Of a stretch of DNA of 64,000 bases, positions 12,701 through 64,000 are shown one piece after another. The notes beneath the pieces were generated by a model. It ran no database searches. It had not been told where the DNA came from and saw nothing but the letters and a program-made list of their open reading frames with translations. The stretch comes from Branchiostoma floridae (taxonomy: Eukaryota > Chordata > Leptocardii > Amphioxiformes > Branchiostomatidae). The translations under genes and the position numbers were made by a program. Location: contig NC_049987.1 in assembly GCF_000003815.2 (NCBI RefSeq), positions 6,071,556 to 6,135,555 on the forward strand. Direction: 5' to 3'. The first letter of the stretch is position 1, and the number at the start of each line of letters is the position of its first letter.

Positions 12701-15032
12701 TTCAACCAATGATAGCCTGCCAATTAGGAAAGCGACCAATAAGTGAATGGCTGTAAATCCGTCAAAATTTGCATTATTATGTTTTTATTTTGCATCTCTT
12801 AAGGGACTATGGAATCAGTCTACACTAGTCTAAATTGCTACATCTTTGGGTGCAAAACACTACTTGTAATATTTATTATTCTATCTTATATGATGAAAAT
12901 TTGTCTGGTTTGGTGGAAAACTAAATGGGACCTGATTTTAGAAATAAATTTTGTCTGTTTGCCTCATTGACCTCGTCTTCGATCTATCATGGCCGCCGCG
13001 TGAGAAAGGTGTATTGTAGATTGGAACTTCATGTCACAAGTACAGTTGGGGCATCCTTAAAAACGTTAGATAACAACATTTGCATTTAGATGTGCAATGG
13101 TTACATGTCATGTGTAGGTGTGACAGGTCTTTCCCTGTAATATAATGATGTTTGTTTATTGCAAATTCTTGCTCGAGGGCTAATTGTAGGTAACATGTAT
13201 AGGATATGTCTACTCAAGGAGGTGGTCTACTCTAGTCTAAAAGCTAACTCTAAACTGTAACTTCTTGGGTTATAATTGTTAGCCTGATCCATCCAAAACT
13301 ACAATGATTATCCTTATATCTTTTAGCGTTCACATGTGCAAACCTGGAGCCAGGTCTGTACAGCGATCCCGACGACTGTCACTCCTACTTCGAGTGTGTC
13401 CCCGGCTTCGACATCCCGTTCCACCGCGCATGCGCCACCGGGTGGTCCGACGGACCCCACCCCGTGTTCGATGAAGCCGCCCAGCGCTGTGATTGGCCGA
13501 TGAATGTCGCAGGGTCTTGTGGGGTAGGTGTGATACGTCGTGGTTCAAGGTTTAGCAACCACATTCTTGAGTTTAACGCGCCCACTCCTAGCCATACTTT
13601 TGGACGAATTGACTAAAGAGACCATATGGATATAAGGTATAAGGACTTCTTGTCTCTTCGTGTGGCATTAACTACTTGTATAGGGCCTGTATGAGCCAGC
13701 CTTTTCCTTTTTGATGGGCAATGACCCTAATTGACGCAGGCGCAGAAGGCCCAAAACGAGTCCATACAGTATTTTAGCCTATTTTCGACATTTAGCAGGA
13801 AAATGTAAGTACATTTCATATTGGTGAGACAGTGTAGGTTGCAGATGTTCAGATTCGGCCAAAAAACTAGGTTTTGGTCCATCTTTTCGGCCTGTGCGGA
13901 CCCTTAATTTGAAGTGCTGAGTCCCAAAAATGACGTCATGAAAAGCAAGATGGCGGCAAGGCTTGACCGCTGGCATAGTTGCACCGGTCAGAAAGTTTGA
14001 ATATTAGACTTTTGGACACTTGAGATAGCGGGCTGCTGTGTGGGGTGAGTTCTTATGACCTGGAATGTTCACGGATGAGATTATGACACTCTGAACTTGC
14101 TAACTTTTACATTATCGCCTATGTAGATTTATATTAGTGCTAACTGCTCTGATACATCTTAATGGCCGGGAAAGTTTTTTTTTTCATCCCTGTAATTTGT
14201 AACAGCAAAGATACCACCTCCTGAAATCAGCGTAAAGCATAGGTCGGTTCTACCGAATTTAGCGTAAAACATTGTCTTCCCCTGCTCCGAAACAGACCCT
14301 ATTGTATCTATCCATTACCAGCGGTTGCTAAGCAGGTGAAAGGTCACCATTAGAGACATGCGCAGACCCGGCAAAATGATGCCTGGTTTGTTAAAACTAA
14401 GTGTTAGACGCCTTTTTCTTGGGAAATGTTGGCATTTTGGAGCTGAAAATTACAGGTAAGGGTTATGGCTATTTTATTTTGCGAAAAAGTAGGTTTTTAG
14501 CCATGTTTTTGGTTTCCTGGGCATTATAGAATATGTGTTGTTTCCATTGTTTTGATGCTGTCCTCAAAAGGTCAAAAGGTCACCAGGGTGCGTTTAGCTG
14601 CTTTGATGACCTTTGCACCGTACGAAAATGCTTCAAATTTCGTAGACGGGCAGTTTAGAAGCCATACTTTTCTGCCAATATAATAAATATGAGTTTTCCA
14701 ACGACTAAACTTCAGGTAGGTGTCTTTTGACAGCCTTTTTCTGACATGTTATGAATGCTGTAGGTGCCTGCCGGCCATTGGTGGGGTGTGCCCAGCAACT
14801 AACAGTACCTTGTGCCCTACAGACCCTAGATTCCCGCTGTGTGGACAAGGCACCAGGAAACTACCCTGTTCCCGGCAGCTGCACAAAGTTCTACAAGTGC
14901 TGGCCGGGGCTGACCGTGGCGTTGGAGGGGGAGTGCCCGGAGGGGACGCTGTTCCACCCCGAGAGGATGGCCTGCAACTGGCCCTGGGCCGTGCCTGCTC
15001 CGTGTGGGGTGAGAGCACCAGTATTTCTCTAG
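9676..15032 (+). CDS. Secreted protein with three peritrophin-A (CBM14) chitin-binding domains, 5 exons
   Basis: The spliced product is about 268 residues: a signal peptide (1 to about 19), a short linker (20-65) and three six-cysteine CBM14 domains. Cysteines fall at 68/82/88/100/119/129, 137/151/157/169/188/198 and 205/219/225/237/250/260. Each domain has the aromatic pattern of the family (YYEC, YFEC, FYKC) and a C-[DN]-W-P motif before the last cysteine. CBM14 domains bind chitin in gut lining, mucus or cuticle, and some animals use them in immune proteins; the role here is inferred as extracellular chitin binding. The ATG at 9676 sits in an excellent GCCACCATG context. Exon phases agree throughout (0, 1, 1, 0). 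No enzyme or immunoglobulin domain was found. The 3' end is uncertain because the last exon has both a stop at 15030-15032 and a donor-like GTGAGA at 15009. Confidence 0.85.
9993..10110 (+). CDS. Chitin-binding gene, exon 2 (linker)
   Basis: The acceptor is a T-rich tract ending in CAG at 9992. The exon encodes 39 residues, beginning RPQIEMERFIHSWAIN, acidic and glycine-rich toward the end, and leaves one nucleotide of a split valine codon. The donor is GAAG|GTAGCA. The segment lies between the signal peptide and the first CBM14 domain and has no domain of its own. Confidence 0.7.
10605..10811 (+). CDS. Chitin-binding gene, exon 3 (CBM14 domain 1)
   Basis: The acceptor CTCCTTAG completes the split codon and gives FQCGGKAPGLYADPDDC. 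The six cysteines are spaced 13-5-11-18-9 residues apart, the C4-C5 interval being a little longer than usual. The donor is GAGAG|GTAGAA. The long minus-strand frame over this exon is a shadow caused by its GC-rich codons. Confidence 0.88.
11021..11452. mobile_element. hAT-like MITE, copy 1 (432 bp) with 8-bp target duplication
   Basis: The terminal inverted repeats begin TAGGGCTGGGTACCGGTAC on the left and end with its near-complement on the right. The element is flanked on both sides by CTGTACAT (11013-11020 and 11453-11460), a perfect 8-bp target-site duplication. The interior has sub-terminal palindromes built from CAGGTCCGG/CCGGACCTG units and no transposase. TIR start and TSD length are those of the hAT superfamily. 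It sits in intron 3 of the chitin-binding gene. Confidence 0.9.
12620..13011. mobile_element. MITE with long terminal inverted repeats and TA flanks (392 bp)
   Basis: The outer 31 bp at 12620-12650 (starting CACCTTTCTCACGCGG) are exactly complementary to 12981-13011, and weaker similarity extends the inverted repeats to about 65 bp. Both ends are flanked by TA, as for Tc1/mariner-type insertion. No transposase is encoded. It lies in intron 3 of the chitin-binding gene. Confidence 0.88.
13327..13523 (+). CDS. Chitin-binding gene, exon 4 (CBM14 domain 2)
   Basis: The acceptor ATATCTTTTAG is followed by CG, which completes an alanine codon. The domain begins FTCANLEPGLYSDPDDC and has the same 13-5-11-18-9 cysteine spacing as domain 1, so the two look like a recent duplication. 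The donor is TGTGGG|GTAGGT. This exon ends in phase 0 while exon 3 ends in phase 1. Confidence 0.88.
13524..14822 (+). other. Intron 4 of the chitin-binding gene
   Basis: 1.3 kb without recognisable coding sequence. Contains a TGACGTCA palindrome at 13931-13938. No transposon end was identified. Confidence 0.5.
14823..15032 (+). CDS. Chitin-binding gene, exon 5 (CBM14 domain 3 and possible C-terminus)
   Basis: The acceptor GCCCTACAG precedes TLDSRCVDKAPGNY. The cysteines are spaced 13-5-11-12-9, without the longer C4-C5 insert of the first two domains. Reading on after the last cysteine gives CGVRAPVFL and a stop at 15030-15032. A donor-like GGG|GTGAGA at 15009 would allow further splicing, but no downstream CBM14 exon was found before the convergent receptor gene, so a terminal exon is favoured. 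Confidence 0.8.
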   Translation, partial: TLDSRCVDKAPGNYPVPGSCTKFYKCWPGLTVALEGECPEGTLFHPERMACNWPWAVPAPCGVRAPVFL

Positions 15033-16487
15033 ACGTGACATCAAATATCTTCAGTTATCACCTTTTCTTACATCATACACCTTCGGCAACTTCTCTTCAT
15101 CCTCTTCTTCAACCTTTTTTCAACCTCTCTGCTGTTCCAATTTTCCTTAACACCTTACGTCCTAAGCAAATTTCTTTCTTGTCATTTTCAGCAACTCTTC
15201 CTTCAAATGTTCGGCGGTGCATCACCATGTCTTTATATACTCTTGATATGCTCCATCTTCAGCATTTTGACATCTCACTCCATCAGCATGTAGCAGTTCT
15301 CCTTCCTTACATCCTCGGCAATAATCGTGTTTATTGTCATATTGGATCAGGAAAAGGCTGAACTGTTCTCCAACTGAAAAACAGGACTAAAGACTTCTCT
15401 ATTGAATTACTGTGAACCAATCGCTCTAGGCACGTGACATGACGCAGGTCTGACGTCTGCAATGGGTCAGAAGTTGTCGAAAGTCAATAACCTCCCTTTA
15501 TTTCTCTCACAAAGTTATCCTGTTCAGTATTCAGAATAGTGACACACTCCAATTGAACTCTGTGAGCCGGGGACTCGACTTGAGTATACTGTGAAAACTC
15601 TGATGACGAAGAACTTGGTCACCTACGTTCGAAGAATCTGTTTTTCAAGGAACGTTCAATTTATCTAATGTAGGATTCGGGACGAACTTCTTTTGGTAAT
15701 TCCTTTAGACAGGTGAAGTTGGGTCCAGTTGTTCTGTTGGAAAACATTTGTCCATGATGTAATTTACCAACTCGGACAAACTTTCATGTCATTTCATATC
15801 TTCAGCAAACTCTCTATCCTTACATCATTAAGACCTCTTCTTCTTCTTGTCTGGCGTCTGTATCGGCTTAGTTCATCACAAGCTGGTATCGAAACATATA
15901 ATCATGTACCCGTTTCCGCTTCAGACGCAGTGATGACGTCACGTCGCAGCAATATGTCACCTGCCTGGCTCTGCAGCGCCACCTGCCCGAGACTTATCAA
16001 AGTGCAGGATCATCAAATCTCTAAAAGTAATAAATGTCAGTTTTGAACACAGCGCTGAGCCTTTGTGTATCGAGTTTTCTTTTCTTGTAGTTCAGATGTT
16101 GTTACCTCGGTAATAGTGACGTGTTGGCCATGAGAATACACGTCATATATTGATTCATGTACGAATGCAGCGGGTGAGTAAAATCGGTAGAACCAAAACG
16201 TATCGTTGGGTGTTATAAGCTCTGCTTGTCATTTGCGATACTATTTGGATTATCAAATTTGTGATCCGGAAGCAGTTTTACTGTAGTATTTCCGGGTCGC
16301 GATAGTTTGGTGACCTGGATGAAATCCTAGATGTGACGGCAAGGAGTCGAACCATTCAGTTCCCGCTTCATATCTGGTAAGAATTCTCTTTCCCAAACAA
16401 TCTATATCGTATCCCTAAGTTGTCCTTTTACTGATGGCATGACATCCCCTGATGTTAGGTCTTCATAGAAAGCTCAAGGTTCCCACG
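15033..16487. other. Probable 3' untranslated region and intergenic DNA
   Basis: No coding features. The only AATAAA on the plus strand soon after the stop is at 16029-16034, about 1 kb downstream, and is a weak candidate polyadenylation signal. A TGACGTCA palindrome is at 15934-15941. Confidence 0.35.
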
Positions 16488-16907
16488 TAGGGCTGGGTAC
16501 CGGTACAGAAAATTCAGGTCCGGTTCAGGTCCAAAGGATCAGGTCCAGGTCCGGACCTGAACCTGTTTCAGTATGACTCATACCAATGGTCCATTTCACT
16601 AGAAAGAAATCTGTTTGGTGGTGTATTAGACTTACACTGGCGTTTTAAAATCCTACAACGCTAGCTGCACCTGTACGATTGGCTGTAAAACTTGGTAGAA
16701 ATTATTATAAACTCTACTCTACTTCACTCTTGTTATTTTTTCCACCTGCAAGCGCCAAAACGTTTGAATGCCTTATAAAATAATCTGTTAAATTTCCAAT
16801 CGGTCCAACATTCGGTCCACCCAATTTTTTCAGGTCCGGTTTTTCTGGACCGGTCCAATAAGAAAAACCGGTTTTGTACCGGTACGCCGTACCGATACCC
16901 AGCCCTA
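16488..16907. mobile_element. hAT-like MITE, copy 2 (420 bp) with 8-bp target duplication
   Basis: Same family as 11021-11452, in the same orientation and nearly identical along its length. The flanks are TTCCCACG on both sides (16480-16487 and 16908-16915), a perfect 8-bp duplication. The short open frames inside it on the minus strand are shared with copy 1 and are not genes. Confidence 0.92.
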
Positions 16908-19900
16908 TTCCCACGTAACCTGCCAGTTGTCACTCTGAAACTGGGTTGAATATATATATATATATTTGAAATTCATTCAGTCTCAAATCAGTTCTTACGG
17001 ATGTACGAATATTACGACTGGATACCAGGCTACGAATATGGTGGACTGACTTGCTGCCACACCGTGATATGTACAGGGTATCTCCTTGTGTCGTCGCAGT
17101 CTAAGATTCCTGTGAACACTTCGATTCACACATGAAAACATGCAATAATACATTTTACTGGATCCGTGCGTGTGCCGGGGGTGGGGGGCCATTTTATCGG
17201 TTTGTGGAAAGAGCAGTGACAAGAGTACGTATGGAGAAGGGTGAATGAGATCACAAGAATGCAACAATGATTTACTTATGCCAATTTGACGTATGAATGT
17301 TGCATAAGACAGATTTTTATGATTTTTAAAGGAGGACATGAAGCGAAAATCTGAACATACTAAACTTGGAAAAATGTCTTCCAAGTAATTTATGGTTTTA
17401 TCAATTTGTCCGTTTCTAGTCTTTTCCCGCGGTTTCAGTCCCGTGATCTCAATGACCACTCAGCTTGGTTCCATGGTGTCAGAGAGCGGGTTATGACTCC
17501 GGGATCTCCGTTTTTCTACCATCGAGATGACAAAGCCGAAATCCTGTGAATATTTGTAAGGCCGACATTCGACCGTACAACGACCAATATAAAAACATGG
17601 TGCAGGATGTAGAAGTACGATTTCAAAGGCAACAGAATACGTAACATGTCAAAAAGTTCTTTATCCATGAAATATTTTTGTGGTCGACGCCCTAGTGAAA
17701 AGGGGGTGAAAGTTGGTCTTCAACGCGGACCCATGAGGGCAATTGCCATAACCATGGATAAGTTCATAAAGAAATGTTTTCATGCCCTGAATGTCAGATG
17801 ATCGGGCTGTAAAAAGCATAAATTAATGCAATGAGTATAATTACTTACATCATTAAATCATCTGATAAAACATGAAACATAATCAGGGTGCAGCGCAAAC
17901 GTGTTGTCCTTTTTGTTGATGAGCATATTGTTGTGTACGTGTCTTTGGCATAGTCAATGATGGATGATACATACTCAGTATCTATAGTTGACTGTCGCTA
18001 ATGTAACGAAGTTTGCCGCTAACCTGCCCTTCGTTTTACCAAGTACGCTGCCTAACTTCGAATTTTTGATCTTCAAACTGGCGTTAGGTTATGAAAGTCA
18101 ATACTATTTCAGACTGTAGATGGTTGAGGCCTGGAAGGGTGTTGCTAATGTCGATTCCTTTTTAGAAATGACAATTCACCATGACAACGGCTACCGATGG
18201 TGGATTTTATTGAAAACCTCCATAATGCAACACTATTACACTCGGAAATTTAAAAAGCGAAAGCAAGAAAGGGTTAGGGGTTGCTGGAAGGACCCCTTAG
18301 CTATTACCATTTCTTAAGTAGCTGGTCACGGACTAGGTAAGACGGACCCTCGTCCTACTGAAACCTATAGGAACTCTGAAAGGATACAGCACATCATATC
18401 GACACATCTAAGTCGGAAAACTCATGAAAACGTTGGTTCATAGAATTGGCCACCAAACAAGCGACCAGAATATTTATAGATTACTTTGTCTAACTGCGCC
18501 GCCTAGCGGTGTGGTTTGATAGTGCACAAAAACTAATCTTGTACCTGGATCACGTCCACCCTATAAACTCAGTGATGACCCGTATGCAGCAAATATATCA
18601 GATATTCATTGCTTTTTCTTGTTCTATTTTTCATTTACAATAGGTAATACTCTTTCTCACCAAGTTTCTATAAGATATTTTACAGTAGAACTCCCCAGTT
18701 TTTGATCTGCATGGTCTTCAACACATTATTTATTGCTTACCACCCAACCCCAGATAAGCTTTGCCTAGAAATTGTGACAAAATTTTTTCATGATGTAGAA
18801 ATACGGAAGCTATTACGAGCATAATTATATGCAGTGGGCAGGGGTTTTCGTCAGTGCGGAGGGATTTGCGATCTGAACTCTACTTATTTTTCTTATTTAT
18901 TTTTTTGTTGTTTTTCTTTGTCGTCTACACTGCAAAAATCTTCTTTGGTAACATCGAACTATTTTGTGTGAGAAAGTGTATACAGCCTTGAAAGGCGGTA
19001 ACAAGGTTAGACTACCCGACCGATTAACCACACATATCGCAAAACTCCTGCGCATGACGAACGTTGAAACACGACACATCTTCTGGACTGGAAAAATATG
19101 CCTAGTTTCCTTACTACACGTAATTCTGCAGTCATCATGGCCGCCACTGTACATAGACGAGAGCGGGAGGAAACACAAGTCTTTAGCCATCCCTACTGGC
19201 GGCGCTAACTGACCAGTGGATTCCGTCCGCCCGTTCACAGTAAGATGTTGTCTGCAGACAGAGAGGCGTCAATCCTAGTCTGAGGAATAAGTCGACTCTA
19301 TTGCTCGGCGTAAATCCGCCCCTCCTCGTCTCTCCCCTCCTCTCCAGCGGCTCCTCTCGCAGGATATCGATGTATATGTGGGAGCACCTTGTGAATATTA
19401 ACTCTATTTTATTCGCGCCTGGCCGCTCCCGTATTAACGCCTTCGCCCTTTGACAGGTTTTCGATGGGAGCTCATGGATCGATCACTCGCAATTTTTCGG
19501 CGGACGGCGCAGTCCTGGAAGACGTCCAAAAAGGAAGATTCGTTTGGTAGCTTGCCCCCTCTCCTCATTCTTTTAAAATCCGATCTGCTGTACAATATTT
19601 AAAATTCTATACTCTGTAGAGAATGAAAACAGTTACTTATCTAACGGGTGAGCGCGAATGACCGACGAGGAATGACATTGTTGTATTGGACGGCTAAATT
19701 TACAGCGTTAAAGTCCTCCTCTGTACAATATTCTTCTTACACCTCATTTGCATTTTCGCGGCTGCGGCGACACTGGCTTCCCTCCTAACAAAGATGGTGG
19801 CGCGGCTGTGGAAACTATAGTCTCCTCTCCATCTGCTGTCCTGACACGGGAATCTGTACCGGCATCGTCCGAAAGTTCGTACGTGCGATGGGCGGTCGGT

Positions 19901-20685
19901 TCCTCGCGGGACGCTCTTACAACAAGCCGGCGCACATTAAAATAATGAAATTATTGCCGTGCATTTCATAACCGTTGACACATGGTCCTCCAAGTATAAA
20001 TTAAACAAATTGCAATTTGCGGGATGAGTTGGGGGAAGATGCCCGGGCCCGGTAGCGCTGACCTCTTGGCAAGCTTGCCCTTCTACCGATTCTTCATTCC
20101 TCTCGCACTTCCCGAAAATCGATGGAAATGGAGTTGAAGTAACTGTAGCCGCATGGGAAGCATTGATCCGCCCGCTGTAAGGTATTCCACACATCACTCA
20201 AGGAACTCGCTCGCTCTGCAAGAAGCGTCGCGATTGGAGGAAGGTAGATGGCTTACGATTGGTGGAAGACGTGGTGCATATTATGGCGACGACGCATGCG
20301 TGGTATTGCTGTATCACGAAATTCTGCTTGGACGATATCTACGTAGTTATATATACTTTGGAAGAGCGAAATTGTACATTTGTCCCGAAGAGCAGCAGTT
20401 TCCACTCTTTCTACACGGGTATTGGTTTCTCGAAGTTGTTGTTTTGTTTTTTTACACAAAAAGAAGAACATAGTCAAGTACTAGACATATAGTCTTGTGT
20501 TGGCCCGCAAGGTTCAGTTCCCCGCGTTATTAATATGTATATGTAGCGGTAGTACAGTCCTGCCCAAATGTCGCAGTCTTCAGCGGCTTCAGTTTAGAAA
20601 TTTAAGAATTGTTAATTTCCTACTAATCTTCCCTTCTCGGGGACAACATCCTCAAATCCTCAAGTTGGTATCTTTTTTTTGCTTC
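16908..20685. other. Intergenic between the two convergent genes
   Basis: No gene recognised. A short AT dinucleotide run lies at about 16951-16966. The stretch 19280-19480 is clearly richer in GC and CpG than its surroundings and contains GTATTAACGCCTTCG-type sequence, so it may be regulatory. The open frames at 18897-19238 and 19744-20473 have no protein features. Confidence 0.4.
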
Positions 20686-20691
20686 TTTATT
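20686..20691 (-). terminator. Candidate polyadenylation signal of the glycine receptor gene
   Basis: TTTATT on the plus strand reads AATAAA on the minus strand, about 120 nt downstream of the receptor stop codon. It is the nearest canonical hexamer noticed in the correct orientation. Confidence 0.5.
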
Positions 20692-20808
20692 TTTCATTAT
20701 TACAGAGACTCCGTTCGGATAAGACGGGAATTGTTCCTAATATGGCACTATTGTCGTGCGGTCTTGATTTTTCCTTACGCACCAGCTGCTTTCTCAGTCG
20801 CTATCCGG

Positions 20809-62900
<42,092 letters not shown>

Positions 62901-64000
62901 ATTTCCCAGCCACTCCTCCGCCGGAATCTTGCTAGCGTCGGCAGGTGGTGTATCAAGAAAGTTCCCATTCCTCCCGTCCTCTCCTCATCTTACCGGTATT
63001 CCTGGGTCCGTCTGCAAAGGAAAGCGCACAAGCATTAGGGGGTGACCCTCCAGGGGGTGCAGCCGGCCCCCTACACCATGGAACGTACGGGGGGAGGGAA
63101 GAGAGTTTGGCGCGAGGCTTGATACAAGGTGCTGAGCGAAATATAAGCTTTCGACGCCCGTTCGGAGCAGCAGTATCGACCGCGTTCCGCTCCCCGGCTA
63201 AAACACGCCTCCGGTGCATCCAAATGCGAAATTCCGGCACATCCCCAGCTAGCTTCTCGCGATCCGGCGGCGCACGTACAGCCCGCAAGGTTCTCCTCAC
63301 TAGAAACCGCTTCTTTCGCCGGTATGCGGAACGCGTAGGGCCACCTTACGGCGCATCTGTAGTCTTGGCGCTCTCCGACGGCATCAGCATATTTAATAAC
63401 GCCAATGATTAATGCAATTCCGACGTATCGGTCTCATCAGCAAAGCAATCGATCCCGCCGCGATATTGCTGCGCTAGACTGTCAGTCAGTTCCGTGGCAA
63501 TTTACACCGCAATTCCCAGCCGGGGATGAAAGCCGGTGCTCTTTAGGCACAAATTGATATTTGGGAAAATTATGTGGAGGAACTGAGATAAGCCCAGTAC
63601 CGCCAGGCAGCCGACAGAGCCTCTCACTATCATGTGTCAAGTACACGGACCTTCCCGGCAGCCTCCGCGACCGAGAGGCCCAATGGGTGTTTAGAGACCC
63701 TCTCAGGGAGCGCTTTGATTAATTTACAAATTATTTTCAAAGGGAGGGCTTTCATGGGCTTTCATTGCAATATGAGGTGGCTCGCTTGACCCCAAGGAAA
63801 ATTAATGCAGCGGCATTCAATGGAAGGCAATAATATCACTACGTCATCGAAGTGGATGGCCAAGGGCTGTGTATGGAGGCGTCGGGATGGGGAGGAAGGT
63901 TTGTTGATGGAGTTTTACTTTTATTAGAGGGAGATGGAGAAAACCAGGCGAGACCACATCATCAGCAGAGCATCAACAATACACCAGATCATTTTCCACG
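62901..64000 (-). promoter_or_regulatory. 5' UTR and upstream region of the glycine receptor gene
   Basis: GC- and CpG-rich immediately upstream of the start codon (to about 63500), then AT-rich sequence with TTTGATTAATTTACAAATT and CTTTCATTGCAATATGAGG near 63716-63780, which looks like a homeobox-type enhancer. No TATA box was identified. The 155-codon plus frame at 62945-63412 reflects the GC-rich composition. Confidence 0.4.

Noticed and set aside
14720-15361. 213-codon plus-strand open frame
   Set aside because: It runs over CBM14 exon 5 in the wrong frame and then into non-coding sequence; the cysteine pattern lies in the other frame.

Overview
The window is a piece of an animal nuclear genome. 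Genes are split by GT-AG introns, intergenic DNA is AT-rich, and the sequence is dense in SINEs, LINE fragments, MITEs and microsatellites. The gene content (a vertebrate-like strychnine-type glycine receptor with vertebrate exon sizes, beside a peritrophin-A chitin-binding protein) and the tRNA-derived SINE style suggest an invertebrate deuterostome, most likely a lancelet (Branchiostoma). This is inference; no species-diagnostic sequence was available. Operons and ribosome-binding sites do not apply.

Two genes could be reconstructed exon by exon, with matching splice phases. (1) A plus-strand gene at 9676-15032 has five exons: a signal peptide followed by three six-cysteine CBM14 (peritrophin-A) domains. 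Its first intron appears to be of the GC-AG class. (2) A minus-strand gene at 62900-20809 has ten coding exons giving about 466 residues, a complete glycine receptor alpha-type subunit: signal peptide, ligand-binding domain, Cys-loop, M1-M4, and an anion-type PAR motif before M2. The two genes converge, about 5.8 kb apart.

The glycine receptor gene holds the two most striking observations. First, its 83-nt Cys-loop exon is present twice (36107-36189 and 35939-36021). Both copies are intact, have good splice sites and have the same phases. Including both would shift the frame, so they look like mutually exclusive exons giving two Cys-loop variants. Second, the last 34 nt of the loop C exon plus the first 7 nt of its intron have been amplified into a 41-bp minisatellite (33455-34025, 14 units). 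Every unit carries a perfect CAG|GTGAGT donor, which puts an array of decoy 5' splice sites just behind the true one.

Layout: 1-9584 is upstream intergenic sequence with three degenerate tandem arrays, hairpins and a 5'-truncated non-LTR retrotransposon. 9585-15032 is the chitin-binding gene, whose third intron contains a hAT-like MITE with 8-bp target duplications and a TA-flanked MITE with long terminal inverted repeats. 15033-20800 is intergenic with a second hAT-like MITE. 20809-62900 is the receptor gene, whose 24-kb intron 2 holds SINEs, a third hAT-like MITE, microsatellites and several GC-rich islands that may be regulatory. 62901-64000 is the upstream/promoter side of the receptor.
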